DNA of 64,000 bases from Mesostigma viride (lineage: Eukaryota > Streptophyta > Mesostigmatophyceae > Mesostigmatales > Mesostigmataceae), in assembly GCA_009746045.1 (NCBI GenBank), contig RPFO01000123.1, forward strand, positions 1,571,883 through 1,635,882, in the 5' to 3' direction. The position numbers were made by a program, and so were the translations under genes. The notes below the pieces were generated by a model. The model saw only the letters and a list, made by a program, of their open reading frames with translations. It did no database searches and was not told the DNA's origin. Below, in pieces: positions 10,682 to 20,300 of this stretch. Positions within the stretch are counted from its first letter, which is position 1. Every line of letters begins with the position of its first letter.

Positions 10682-11630
10682 CTATATGGCTAAGCGGTAT
10701 AGAAATTTTATTTTTCCCCTCCCCCCCACCGAGGCCACGGGAAGGGCCTCACACGGGAGAGAGAGTCCTACGTGAGAAAGGAGATCAGGCATGCGAACAG
10801 CTGTATGAAAGAGGTAGGCATAGGATTCATCATCAGGTAGTTCACCATAAGGGGTTACACCCATAGTAGTAGGAACTAGAGTAGTATTGAGAACATCAAG
10901 GTCCTCGAAGAAGGAATAGTCTGCACGACGAGAGAGTGCATCTGGTACTATGTTATCTACACCCTTGACATACTGAAGTTTAAAAGGGGAAAACTGTGCT
11001 AAAAATTCCATCCAGCGCGCTTGCCGAGGGGTAAGGTTGGGTTGGGAGAGAAGATGGGTAAGGGGACGATGATCCGTTTGGATAACTAACCTATAAGGAT
11101 CTAGCTCACAGGGTTCATTCAGGCAGACATCAAATTGAGCACCTTTAAGGAAGTGCTGCCACGCGTGGCAACAATACACCACAGCTAAGAGTTCCTGCTG
11201 GTGTACGGGATAGTTACGCTCCGCAGGGAGCATTGTCCTAGAGATATACTCAATTGGCTGTAAGCCCTGACCCTGATCCTGGAGAAGGACACCACCTATA
11301 GCTACTTTACTAGCATCTGTAGCCACAACAAAGGGTTTAGTAGTATCCGGTAGGATGAGTACAGGAGGGGAAAGGAGTAGGGATTTTAGGCACTGAAAAG
11401 CCGACTGACATTCACTACTCCAAACAAAGGGGATATCCTTCTTTAATAAATGATTAATAGGGGCTGCTATAGTTGCGAAACGCGGGATAAAACGCCTATA
11501 GTAAGAAGCAATTCCTAGGAAACTACGTACACCTTTAACGTCGGTAGGAGTAGGCCATTCCTGAATTGACTTAGTTTTATCCGGGTCGGTAGCGACCCCG
11601 GCATCTGACAGAACGTGCCCTAAAAATGGG
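10682..11630 (-). CDS. RT thumb/connection and RNase H
   Basis: This frame is open from about 11630 (VPFLGHVLSDAGVATDPDKT, then GVRSFLGIASYYRRFIPRF) through RNase H. RNase H motifs are FVVATDASKVAIGGVLLQD, the Glu of HQQELLAVVYCCHAW, the Asp of VIQTDHRPLTHLL, and VDNIVPDALSRRADY. It ends at 10682 after a frame change at the TTTTTCCCCTCCCCCCCC run (about 10710-10730), beyond which the integrase frame continues. Confidence 0.92.
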
Positions 11631-12279
11631 ACACTCCTACCCGAACGACTTTAGCACGGCGCGCCCACAAAGAATTTTCAGCCATTATTTCTAATACTTT
11701 CTTTAAATCACGTAGGTGCGTTTCAAAATCAGGAGAGTAAATAAGAATATCATCTAAGTAAGCTTGAGCACAAGAACGGTCATGCTCAGATAAAGAAACA
11801 GAGGAGAAGGAAGGATCCTTTAGATCAGAGGACACCTGAGGAAGATGAGAATTTCCCATAACAGGTCTAAGCACTTCATTCATTAACATTTGAAAAGAGG
11901 CAGGCGAGTTACAGAGTCCCATAGCCGCTACTCTAAACTGGTAATGACCAAAAGGGGTAGCAAAGGCGGTTTTATGGCAATCCTCAGGAGCTATCCGCAA
12001 CTGCCAAAAACCATCCGCACAATCCAGTACTGTGAAACAAGTGGAACCTTTAACCTTATTAAATATATCATCAATACGAGGTAGAGGGTATTTAGACTTC
12101 ACAGTAATATCATTCAACTTCCTATAATCAGTAACTAGGCGAAACTTGCCATTTGGCTTAGGAACTAACAGGACACCAGCTGAGTAGGGGGAGTTACTAG
12201 GCTCTATCAATCCTGCTTCTAATAATGACACTAAAATCTGTTTTAGTTCCTTTAACTCGGTAGGGCCCATTCTATACAT
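11620..12279 (-). CDS. Reverse transcriptase fingers and palm (Ty3/Gypsy)
   Basis: Motifs in order: LIEPSNSPYSAGVLLVPKPN, FRLVTDYRKLNDITVK, YPLPRIDDIF, FTVLDCADGFWQLRI (catalytic Asp), TAFATPFGHYQF, MGLCNSPASFQMLMNEVL and AYLDDILIYS (catalytic YLDD). About 28 extra residues (GNSHLPQVSSDLKDPS... SEHDRSC) sit between the NEVL helix and YLDD, where the family normally has only a few. The frame ends at 11620 with a one-base shift; the thumb continues in the next frame. Confidence 0.93.
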   Translation of the reverse strand: MYRMGPTELKELKQILVSLLEAGLIEPSNSPYSAGVLLVPKPNGKFRLVTDYRKLNDITVKSKYPLPRIDDIFNKVKGSTCFTVLDCADGFWQLRIAPEDCHKTAFATPFGHYQFRVAAMGLCNSPASFQMLMNEVLRPVMGNSHLPQVSSDLKDPSFSSVSLSEHDRSCAQAYLDDILIYSPDFETHLRDLKKVLEIMAENSLWARRAKVVRVGVSHF

Positions 12280-12314
12280 CGGAGAGTGCGTAGGAACTGC
12301 ACCGTCCTTGATAA

Positions 12315-13061
12315 CTACACGGTGTAAAACAGAACGAGGAGGAGGATAAGAAGGAGTCTTTTCTTCAAAACTTTTGAGGAATCTATCACAGCCATGTATC
12401 TTACTATTTCATTTTCAGTAAATCCCACTCCTATTGTATCCACTGTGTTTATATCTATATCCACACTATTATTAGTGATAGGTATCTCCTGTACTTCTAA
12501 CTGAAGGAACATACATAATAAATATCCATATTCCTTTAGTTCAGAACGCAACTCATCATTGGACATTAATACTTCAGGTATAGGTCTTACAGGAGGATCA
12601 ACAGGTGTAGGAGGAGTAATATCTACCAAGGATAAATTTTCCAATCTATAATGACGTTCAGGTACCCAGTAAGAGCTATCTGGAAACCAAATGACCATGG
12701 TATCATAATTAATAGTAATCTTATTATCCTGGTGCCAATCTAATCCTAGTAATACATCAGCGGTAGTGATAGGGCCTATAGTGGCCGTCAGGTTGACAGT
12801 ACGTCCTTGTATAACCATGGGAAGGGACACCGTACCCGGGGAATGACTGGTGCGACCATCAGCATAATGAACAGTAACGGGTTTGGTGTGAGGGGTAGGG
12901 ACTAGTCCTAAACGCCTAACTAGGGCCTCGCTCACAAAGGAGCTAGCCGCACCGCTATCTACCAACACAGAGACATTCAAGAGTTCATCAGCATGCAAGA
13001 AGGGGTCTACAACAGTGTGAGGGACGGTTAAACCACCATTCAAGAACATAAGAGGACGCAC
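12315..13061 (-). CDS. Retroviral-type aspartic protease
   Basis: The active-site motif VLVDSGAASSFVSEALV (DSGA) and the second motif TTADVLLGLDWHQDNKITIN are present with the expected spacing for a pepsin-half protease that works as a dimer. It would process the Gag-Pol polyprotein. The frame stops 36 bp before the RT frame, and the link again requires a frame change. Upstream, 13062-13289 bridges to gag and contains a TCCCCCCTCCCCCCCC-type run (about 13183-13196). Confidence 0.9.
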   Translation of the reverse strand: MRPLMFLNGGLTVPHTVVDPFLHADELLNVSVLVDSGAASSFVSEALVRRLGLVPTPHTKPVTVHYADGRTSHSPGTVSLPMVIQGRTVNLTATIGPITTADVLLGLDWHQDNKITINYDTMVIWFPDSSYWVPERHYRLENLSLVDITPPTPVDPPVRPIPEVLMSNDELRSELKEYGYLLCMFLQLEVQEIPITNNSVDIDINTVDTIGVGFTENEIVRYMAVIDSSKVLKKRLLLILLLVLFYTV

Positions 13062-13289
13062 ACGTAGTGGTAGGGAAGATTCAGCTCCTACAGAGGTTAT
13101 AAAAACAGGCAGGCAAAAATTTTTATCTGGGGTACTATCTAAGGACCTGTCCAGGTTACCCCCGGCTGACAGGCCTACTGTTCCCCCTCCCCCCCCAAAT
13201 CCATAGGAACTAACCCCGAAGAAGACCCTGGCGAAAAAGCCACTGCTGGAGGGTCACGAGGGAGCGAAGAGGGTGCGGGAGCCTGATTA

Positions 13290-14359
13290 TCATAGGGGAA
13301 CCCTGGGGCCTGTCTGCACAGCATTCAGCCTACTAGGGGTAGCTGAGGGAATGCGTCCTGAAGTAGGACGAATAGGAGCACGCTGAGGGGTACGAGGAGG
13401 GCGAGCGTCGGGATGAGGGGGAGCACCCGAAAGGAACTTGGGGCACTCACGTTTAAGATGACCTACTTCCTTACAATGATAGCATGTGATATGAGAGACA
13501 TCAAGGGCTGAAAGGTCAGTAACACAGATATCTAATTCTTCTACATAGGAGTTCTCCTCCTCAGGGGTAAGGATAATATTATTAATACGGGAACGGGTAG
13601 GAAGAGAAGGGGTGGTGAAGAAATCTGCTACACGCAAGAGATGCTGGCGCACATGCTTGAGGGGCAGATCAGTAAAACGGTAGGCAGAGAACTGGCGCTT
13701 GACTTCACGTAATAAGGGTCTACTGAGGCCTTGGAGGAAGCGAGCACGTACTTCTGCACCCGACAAATCCCTAATTCGTACCATCTGAGCATCAAACTCT
13801 TTCATATACTCCTTAAATGATTTAGTACCCTGCTGCAAGGTACCAAAGGCTAATCTATCCTGCCAATCTGAATCAGGAGGGACTAAATGGTTCTCTAAAC
13901 GCTTAAACAATTCTGCTACAGAGTTAGGGTAGGCATGAGAGGCCAAAGACTCACACTGAATGAGGTTAGCAAGCTCAGGAGTAATACAGGTTGTAAGATA
14001 GTGAGGAACTAATACAGCATCAGAAAGACGCCATCTATTATGATTCTGCCACGACTCCGTGTTCTGGGTAAGCAACATAATAAAGGTGAAAAACTGTTGA
14101 GGGGTAGACTTGACATCCAGCTTGGGAAGGTTAGCAAAGAGGGGAAGAGCAGGGGGCTTAGGGGGATTAGAAGAGTCAGTTTTTCCCATAGGGCCACTAT
14201 CTTCCACTGCTACATAAGCGGGATAGAAGGAAGGAAGAGGAAAAGTCTTGGGTAGGGGTCTAGAAGGGGCCACCGTTTCAGGCTGGTGCCCATAAGAGAA
14301 GGGGACAGTATATTGCTCACGAAGAGAGGAATAGGCAAAATGATCATAATTTCTATCAT
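13290..14359 (-). CDS. Gag capsid/nucleocapsid with CCHC zinc knuckle
   Basis: The frame contains a Ty3-type capsid region (FANLPKLDVKSTPQQFFTF, then LAFGTLQQGTKSFKEYMKEF, ARFLQGLSRPLLREVKRQF) and one zinc knuckle CYHCKEVGHLKREC (C-x2-C-x4-H-x4-C). It ends in a Pro/Arg-rich tail at 13290. An ATG is at 14273, but the frame is open further upstream (ALDDRNYDHFAYSSLREQY), so the true N-terminus lies in the next segment. Confidence 0.9.
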
Positions 14360-14931
14360 CTAGGGCATGGTGCTGAAATCACTATTAACTTCTAAATCAG
14401 CCACACGGGTAGGGACCTGGGCTGCCTCATAGGCCGTCTCAGGGTAGGACCAGGAAGCAGGTGGGTAAAAGGGAACTGCACTAGGGCGCCCAGAAGGACC
14501 GACAGGGGCAGAGGCACGACCCGTGTTAAGAGCAGGCATGGAAGGCACAGGGTGGGAAGGAGGCCTAAAAACATTGTTAGTTAGTGAGGACCTGCTGGAG
14601 GGTTGAGCCAAGGTTGCAGGAGGGGCAGGGGCCTGGTTCAGGGTAAGGGAAGGGTCATCACTAAATCTGACTTGCATACGTTGACGTTGTTCATAGGTAG
14701 GAGGGGTAAGTGAGGGACGACGGCGACCACCAGCAAAGGAGAAGGAGGTGAGGTACGAAGATTACCTTGAGGAGTGAGATGGTGCACCGTTTCAAGTGAG
14801 TCCCGTCGGTTACCACGATTGTTGTTATGGTTGTTAGTATTATTATTATTATTACTCATAGTAGGAGTATTGGTAGGTATAGGCGACATGTTACCACCCA
14901 CTGGATCCATTTTTTTTAAGTAAATGATCAA
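14360..14931 (-). CDS. Gag N-terminal region, broken into two frames
   Basis: One frame starts MDPVGGNMSPIPTNTPTMSN at about 14910 followed by an Asn-rich stretch. A second frame (14677-14360) carries a Pro-rich disordered segment and ends just before the capsid frame. Two single-base frame changes are needed to read MDPVGG through to the capsid. Disordered Asn/Pro-rich gag N-termini are common in plant chromoviruses, so I read this as one ORF with two indels. Confidence 0.65.
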
Positions 14932-15030
14932 ATCTAACTGAAAGCAACAAGGATAAAGGACAAGGCCTAATTAAGGCAAGGAAAGAAAAGAAAAAGCTTT
15001 TAATGGCTTAAAAGAAGGAAACAATTTAAA

Positions 15031-15423
15031 TCAATCCTTTTTAACAACAGTAATGGATAGGGAACCGAATTCTAAGGTGAGAGGAGTATCTAAGCTAGAT
15101 GAGGATGCAGCCCTCTTAGGGGGAGACGAAGGAGGGGTAGCAAAATCTAGAGCTTCTACAGGAGGGCGACCATGAGGAGTAGAACGTACGTGTAGGCCTA
15201 GATCTGATACGCTATGGTCTATAAGGAATTGTTGAGCTTCCTCGAAGGTAACAAATTTCTTATACCTAATTACATTATATGTACGATTTTGCACTATCTT
15301 CCTAGCATCTGACCAAGAGAGGAAAATGGCTGACCATTGAGGGGTAATAACTACGTAATACTTAGCTAAACTATTATCACTAGATGAATGGGAAGGCGCA
15401 GTAAAAACACGACGTTGACTCAT
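15031..15423 (-). CDS. Leader ORF with RNase H1 N-terminal/viroplasmin-type hybrid-binding domain
   Basis: A 130-residue ORF lies between the 5' LTR and gag, starting MSQRRVFTAPSHSSSDNS. Residues about 20-70 match the small RNA:DNA-hybrid-binding fold of eukaryotic RNase H1 N-termini and caulimovirus viroplasmin. The matching signatures are KYYVVITPQWSAIFLSWSDA, then a basic/aromatic segment YNVIRYKKFVTFEEAQQFL, which resembles the family pattern YAVxxG...GIYxxWxxCxxxV...FKxFxxxxEAxxF. The C-terminal half is Ser/Pro-rich. Its position upstream of gag suggests a nucleic-acid-binding accessory protein. Function is inferred from the fold only. Confidence 0.65.
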   Translation of the reverse strand: MSQRRVFTAPSHSSSDNSLAKYYVVITPQWSAIFLSWSDARKIVQNRTYNVIRYKKFVTFEEAQQFLIDHSVSDLGLHVRSTPHGRPPVEALDFATPPSSPPKRAASSSSLDTPLTLEFGSLSITVVKKD

Positions 15424-15951
15424 GATAACTCACCTGGTGTCTTGTGATGTCAAGCTAGACGAGGTAGGGGTAGGCGACTTAGCTGGACGATCTGGATCAC
15501 CGAAAGAAGAAGGAGGGCGGAATTTCCAGCTCTCGTCCTAAGTCAGCGGCCGGATATCCAGCGCTCGTCCTAACACAGCGCCCGTAACTCTGCGGGTGCG
15601 GCCGTCTAATAAAGCAGCAGCACAAGGAAAAAGGTGTAGGTACTGCGACGCTAATCGTCTCCGAACAGTAATACTCCCCTATCTAAGACAGGAAACAACC
15701 GTAAGCAGGAAAACAAGGCGAAGGACAGGCTAACTACGAAAGGATTTATCCGCTGCGAGCAGGTCTAGCTTCTAGGTAGAGCGTGTCCCGAAACGGGCAG
15801 CACTACTCTCCTAGCTTGAAGGCGACCCGCCCATTACCTATCAAGGAAGTGTCGACTTCTTGTTCCTGGACGCGGAAGGGGTCTTGAAAAGGTGTATGTG
15901 GCAAGGGATAGTCGTCTCGTTCACTACCTACTGAAGTTCCTCCGGAACCAT
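15424..15951 (-). other. Chromovirus leader with primer-binding region
   Basis: One base after the 5' LTR the element strand reads TGGTTCCGGAGGAACTTC (about 15934-15950). It starts with TGG, as required to pair with a tRNA 3' CCA, but I cannot assign the tRNA. The segment is also self-complementary (GTTCC-TCC-GGAAC). The rest of the leader has no supported gene. Confidence 0.55.
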
Positions 15952-16524
15952 TGTTACGCCGCGGATATCTACCTCCACCTCTACCTCTAATGGGCCTGAT
16001 ACTACCTAAACTGGTCAGGCCTCCTCTACTTAACCCTCTGGCGAAAGACGAACGTGACGGAGCTGATCTCAATGCATTAACGTAAGTGTTACTATAATAC
16101 GCCATACAACCATTTACCAAAACCCGTTTACTCCAGGAATAGAGGAAGGAAACACAACTACACTGCCGTGACTCAAGCCTAAATGTGTTAATTCATTTAA
16201 CACACGCCGAGTGCACACACAAGGGGTAGAACGCACATAAATGGTCACCAACGGTCCAACACGCTCGGGCCGACATGGCCCTCGCCTACAGATGCACGCT
16301 GGTCCACTACATCTACTGATGCACGTTGGTCCACTACATTCTACCACAGGATCAGGACCACTAGTAAAGTACGCGGCGCGGCGCCCAACGGCACCCAATG
16401 TACCACAGTACTGTTACGAGGACAATAATGTCCCGGTAGGAGCCTAAACGTAAACCTAGGGACAACCGAGGCAAAAGACCTAATTTACGTCCGTAACTAC
16501 AACGAATTATTACGCGACGTAACA
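15952..16524 (-). repeat. 5' LTR
   Basis: 573-bp partner of 5709-6281. Transcription of the element should start here and run leftward. An open frame (minus, 16120-15803) crosses the LTR into the leader with an Arg/Gly box; I treat it as fortuitous. Confidence 0.95.
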
Positions 16525-16529
16525 CCGCA
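16525..16529. repeat. Target-site duplication (CCGCA) of the LTR element, right copy
   Basis: Partner of 5704-5708. Removing the element plus one copy restores the LINE reading frame (VFKVR-HEYTK), an independent confirmation of the boundaries. Confidence 0.92.
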
Positions 16530-16556
16530 CTTTGAAAACCATATGCATGGTTGTAT
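16530..16556 (-). mobile_element. Remaining 5' edge of the interrupted minus-strand LINE
   Basis: On the minus strand the bases before the TSD encode MVFKV(R), matching TVFKVR of the intact LINE. Similarity is lost a few codons further upstream, so this copy was already heavily 5'-truncated (about 380 bp in all) when the LTR element landed in it. Confidence 0.65.
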
Positions 16557-16888
16557 GTCACTCCTCCTGCGGCAAGGCTGGGCGCTGCGGGATGCTCGGG
16601 TCGGATCATAGGCTCGGCTGATATCGAGGATGCGCAGCTGCGACTTTGCTAGTTCACCTTAAAGTTCAGACTATTCGGCTGAGTTGTTCATCCTGCCGTA
16701 GCCTGGCGCCACTTATGTTCTGTGACGCAGTGTTCCACGTTCTGTGTTCCGGAAATCCGGGTTCCCTCACTTCCCTGCCGGCCGAGCTCGGCCTAATAAT
16801 TACCACTAGTAGTTAATATGTGGAGGATTCAGCATGTCCTATTGATACAGCTACCTATACAAACTGTAATGAAACAATCAATAGTTAG
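16557..16888. other. Spacer, nothing recognised
   Basis: AT/GC-mixed sequence between the truncated LINE and the SINE-like repeat. No coding, RNA or repeat feature that I can support. Confidence 0.4.
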
Positions 16889-17114
16889 ATCACTCCCCGG
16901 AAAGGAGAGCTTTTGCGGATGACTGTAGGTGTCAGTTGGCGATGCCCTAGGATCCGGAGACGCCCGTCCTATAGTCAGCAAAATTGGTGCGAGAGGTCCC
17001 TGGGCAGTTCGATTCCGGCCTGGATACATTTGCAGATCGCGTTTTTCCGCGTTTTCCGCGGACCGGCACTGAACGCAAATGGTTTTCACCTTTGCGGCGT
17101 GCCAAATCAGAATA
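16889..17114 (+). mobile_element. SINE-like repeat, copy 1 (about 226 bp)
   Basis: The repeat runs from ATCACTCCCCGGAAAGGAGA to ATCAGAATA and recurs inverted at 44821-45041 with roughly 80-85% identity. It contains a Pol III B-box-like AGTTCGATTCCGG near 17010-17023. In the other copy this forms a tRNA-like T-arm (CCAG-TTCGATT-CTGG). Upstream, TATAGTCAGCAAAATTGG could serve as a loose A box. No ORF. I infer a tRNA-derived SINE; the class is not proven. Confidence 0.5.
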
Positions 17115-18250
17115 GTTAGAAAGATAGAGTCGTCTCACTTAGCTATCAGCATAGCGGGTCCCCAATTCCGGAGTCCGGACGTCCGGACTTGGCCCAAAAC
17201 GGCCTCCTGCCCTCCTCCGCAGCCAAAAGTAGCCTGACGCACTCCTGACGCCTACAGTTTGGCTCAATGCCGCGTTAAGTTACGATGGCACCCAGGCTTA
17301 AGTTACGGTCGCCGCCCACACTTCGGCGTCGTAACTTGACGCGGGAACGCAACCATAAGAATCGTAACTTGACGCGGGAATGACTGTACTCAGTAGGCCC
17401 AAGCCCCGTGCAGAAGGCCGTGCAGAAGTTCATCAACGAGACGGCACTCATCAGTCAGTCAGTCACGGCAGGACACCCGATGGCAAAATAATATCGGCAG
17501 CATTATGGATTTTCTCACGACATTTTGTAATTTTTAATTTGTCAGCCAGCACCGAGCTCAGCATTCCAGCAATACAGGCCAACTCCACGATAAATAATTA
17601 GTGCCGCAAACTAGCCAGGAAGCGCTGAAAGGATGACCCGTACATGCGTGTCCCCAAAGCTAAACCCTTTGGCTTTCAACCACCTGATACTCCGATCGAG
17701 ATGCCCACGGGGAAGACATTCCTGGCCTGATGCTGTACGTTAACCCTTTTACAGGCTTGCACGTAGGGGATAGCACGTGGTTGTTTACGAGAAACAACAT
17801 ATGACCAGGGTACAGCTTATTTCTTTGGGCACGAAGTGTGCGCATGCCTCAATTTCAACAGCAGCAGCCTTATTCGGAGCGTGTGCAACTTATTTCATTA
17901 CAAAAGCAGTCCTGGAGGCGAATGCATTTTTCAGTTAGTGCCATGTTCTGCCAATCCTCCCATCGGTTACATGCCATCTTACCCATTACGGAGCCAATTG
18001 GGTTCAGCGACCTCGGCAGTCGACTTGCCATAGGGGATACATGCCTGCGGCCCGCTTAGTCAGATACCGCTGGTGGCTGACCAGTAAGACGCAGTTTTCC
18101 TGAGGATCTTTTCGGGTCAAGACATTCGCTGTTTGCCGTGACCAGCCCTTGCGGGCAAAGCGATAGCGAGGGCTGAATTGTAACCGCTCCTGGGCATACG
18201 AGTTCCTCCGTCCGGTACGAAGGAAAAAACTTTCAAATTTGCTACCGCAT
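17115..18250. other. Upstream region of the ATXR3 homologue; includes a palindromic repeat cluster at 17270-17398
   Basis: 17270-17398 holds three to four copies of AAGTTACG / CGTAACTTGACGCGGGAA and ends GGGAATGACTGTA, the inverse of the 4440-4510 motif. From 17400 to 18250 I see no convincing gene. This stretch should contain the promoter and 5' UTR of the methyltransferase gene, but I cannot identify specific elements. Confidence 0.45.
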
Positions 18251-20300
18251 ATGGAGCAGCAACCTGAGCCTGTAGCGGGCGGTGCACGGCACGTTGTCAC
18301 CGTGCCGCCACCACCGCCGCCGCCTGGTCCACTGGACGCGGTGGGCAAGAGAAACGGTCCCGGAGAGGCCGGACAGGCATCCCACGGGGCGAACAAAGCA
18401 GATAGACATGGTGACGCTCCCAGGGATGCCCAGCCAGGGGGGGCTTCTCAGGATGCCGGTCCTATGAAAGGCAAACTGACAAACGGTGGCCCGGGGCGGG
18501 GCAGCAGTGCCATGCGCGAACGTGGGGGTGACAACATCCGAAACCGGAATGAGGGGGGGGACCACCGGGGCCGCGGCATGGGGGGGGTTGGGGGGGACAG
18601 CCAGCATAGCAGGGGCTCGGGGCCTGACCGGGGGGGTGTAATGCACCGCGGTGGTGGGCCGTGGATGGGACCGCACGACCCGAGGGGTCCGCCACAGGGG
18701 GATGGCCCGATGTTCCCTGGGGGGGGGAACCGCATGGAGCGGCCGGGTGGGCGGGAGCGGCCGTGGGGGGAGGGGAAGGGGGACCGGCCGTGGGGCCCCG
18801 GGGGTGGGAGGGATCGGGAGCGGGGCAGGGTGCGGGACAGGGAGGGTGGACGGGATTGGGAAGGGGAGGAGGGAAGGAGCCGTGGGAGAGGCAGGGGCCA
18901 GGGATGGGGCAGGGTCAATGACCGCCGGAGGGGCTGGGGCAGGGACGTGGGCAGGGACTGGGACGACAGGGAAGACAGGGACAGGGATAGGGAGCGGGCG
19001 CAGGATAGGGAGCGGGCGCGAGATAGGGACGGGCACCAGGACCGGTATGGTGAGGGGGAGCGGGACAGGAGGAGGGGCAGGGAGTACGGCAGGGACTATG
19101 ACAGGGACCGGGGGGGTGAGAGAGACGGCGATGGGGGCCGGGGGCGGGGTGGCCGTGCATCTCCCTCATATGCCCCGATGGATGCAGGGGGTGGCGCGCT
19201 GGGGCGAGGGGGCAGCCTCTCTCGTTCGGCAGAGCGTGGCCGTGATGCTGGCGCACGCAGCCCGCACCCACCCGGCAAGCGAGCGGAATGCACGGGGGGG
19301 CACGCGGATGTGGGGGCCAGCAAGGCAGGTGCGCAGGACAAGGGCCAGGAGGCAGCGACTGGCAAAGGGGGTGGGCCCGCGATCGCTCCTAGCGACGCAA
19401 ACATGGGAGGAGCTGACGCATTGCCGACGTTGCCGCCACCGCCGGCACCGCGCCCTGTGGCTGCAGGTGCCTCCGCGAAGCCGTCTTGTGAGGGAGAGCG
19501 TGGCACACCGGCCGATGGGGCAGCGGCCAGCACATGCCACCCGGTGCCGAATGGGTTGCCTGACACTTGTGCGCTGCCGCCTGCGCACCAGGACATCTGG
19601 TCGTGCAACATGGTGCTGCCGGATGCCCCGCCCCCCACGCCGCCGCCCCCCGTGTCGCCGCACGGCCCGCCTGGGCAGGGGCATAGATTGCACGTTCACT
19701 TTGGCGTGGCCAGCGCAAAGGGTTCAGGCAGTGGCATTCCCCCAGGTGCTGCTTCAATGATGGGGTGGGAGGGGGTGGCAGTCAACGTGCCTGCGCATGC
19801 ACCATGTTGGGATGGGCCCAGTGGCGTCTGGCGACCCCACCTGGCCACGGCACCCATGCACATGCCTCCGAGTGAGATGGCTGGCTCGGGGATGCCACCT
19901 GTGTACCAGGGTCCTCCACCACCCATGGGTGGCCCGAGGGCAGGCTTCCCGCATCCACTAGATGCTGGGGCGCCCATTGGTTGGCCTGCCGAGGGTGCCA
20001 TGGATGGGTACCCACCACCCCGCCCTGGCCAGTGTCCCGACCATCACGACATGGCGACAAGCGACACGGCGATGCGGCGACAGGATTTTGAGTACAAGGC
20101 GCGCCTGGCGGTGGATGGGGCGCGCAAAGTGCCTCCGGCCTCGTGGGAGCTGGTGGCTCCGATCACCACGGGCCCTGTGGCGGCGCTCATGCACTACGAG
20201 GGCGATGATGTGGACGTGGCCTCGGAGCTGGACGAGCGCGTGCAGTGCATGCTGGAGCACGTCGGCGGTGACGTGATGCGGCTGGTGATACGGGACCACC
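18251..20300 (+). CDS. ATXR3: ATXR3 homologue exon 1: RD/RG-rich N-terminus
   Basis: Residues 1-683. It starts MEQQPEPVAGGARHV, then a Pro run. Residues ~76-300 are dominated by RG, RD and RE dipeptides (RDRERARDRDGHQDRYGEGE type), probably disordered and nucleic-acid binding; Arg/Asp-rich N-termini also occur in plant ATXR3. A Pro/Met/Gly-rich middle precedes a more ordered end (LDERVQCMLEHVGGDVMRL) that resembles the plant segment before the GYF region. The donor is ACC|GTGAGT, phase 1. Long open frames on the opposite strand are composition artefacts. Confidence 0.85.

Larger units (their letters stand above)
5709..16524 (-). mobile_element. Ty3/Gypsy LTR retrotransposon (chromovirus type), 10,816 bp, complete with TSD
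   Basis: Element order on the minus strand: 5' LTR (15952-16524), primer-binding region, leader ORF with hybrid-binding domain, gag with CCHC knuckle, aspartic protease, reverse transcriptase, RNase H, integrase, chromodomain, a large third ORF, polypurine tract, 3' LTR (5709-6281). PR-RT-RH-INT order plus the C-terminal chromodomain identify a chromovirus. The LTRs are both 573 bp, begin TGTTACG and end CGTAACA, and differ by 4 substitutions (about 0.7%), so the insertion is young. gag and pol are nevertheless split by several single-base frame changes, some in or beside C runs. Either the copy decayed quickly, it uses frameshifting, or the assembly contains homopolymer errors. Confidence 0.95.

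Noticed and set aside
15803-16120. Arg/Gly-box ORF running from the LTR through the primer-binding region
   Set aside because: It crosses the LTR boundary and PBS, lacks a partner in the 3' LTR copy beyond the LTR end, and has no recognisable domain.
16889-17114. Functional tRNA gene
   Set aside because: Only a T-arm-like piece is convincing; acceptor and anticodon arms do not fold, and the unit is repeated with divergence elsewhere.
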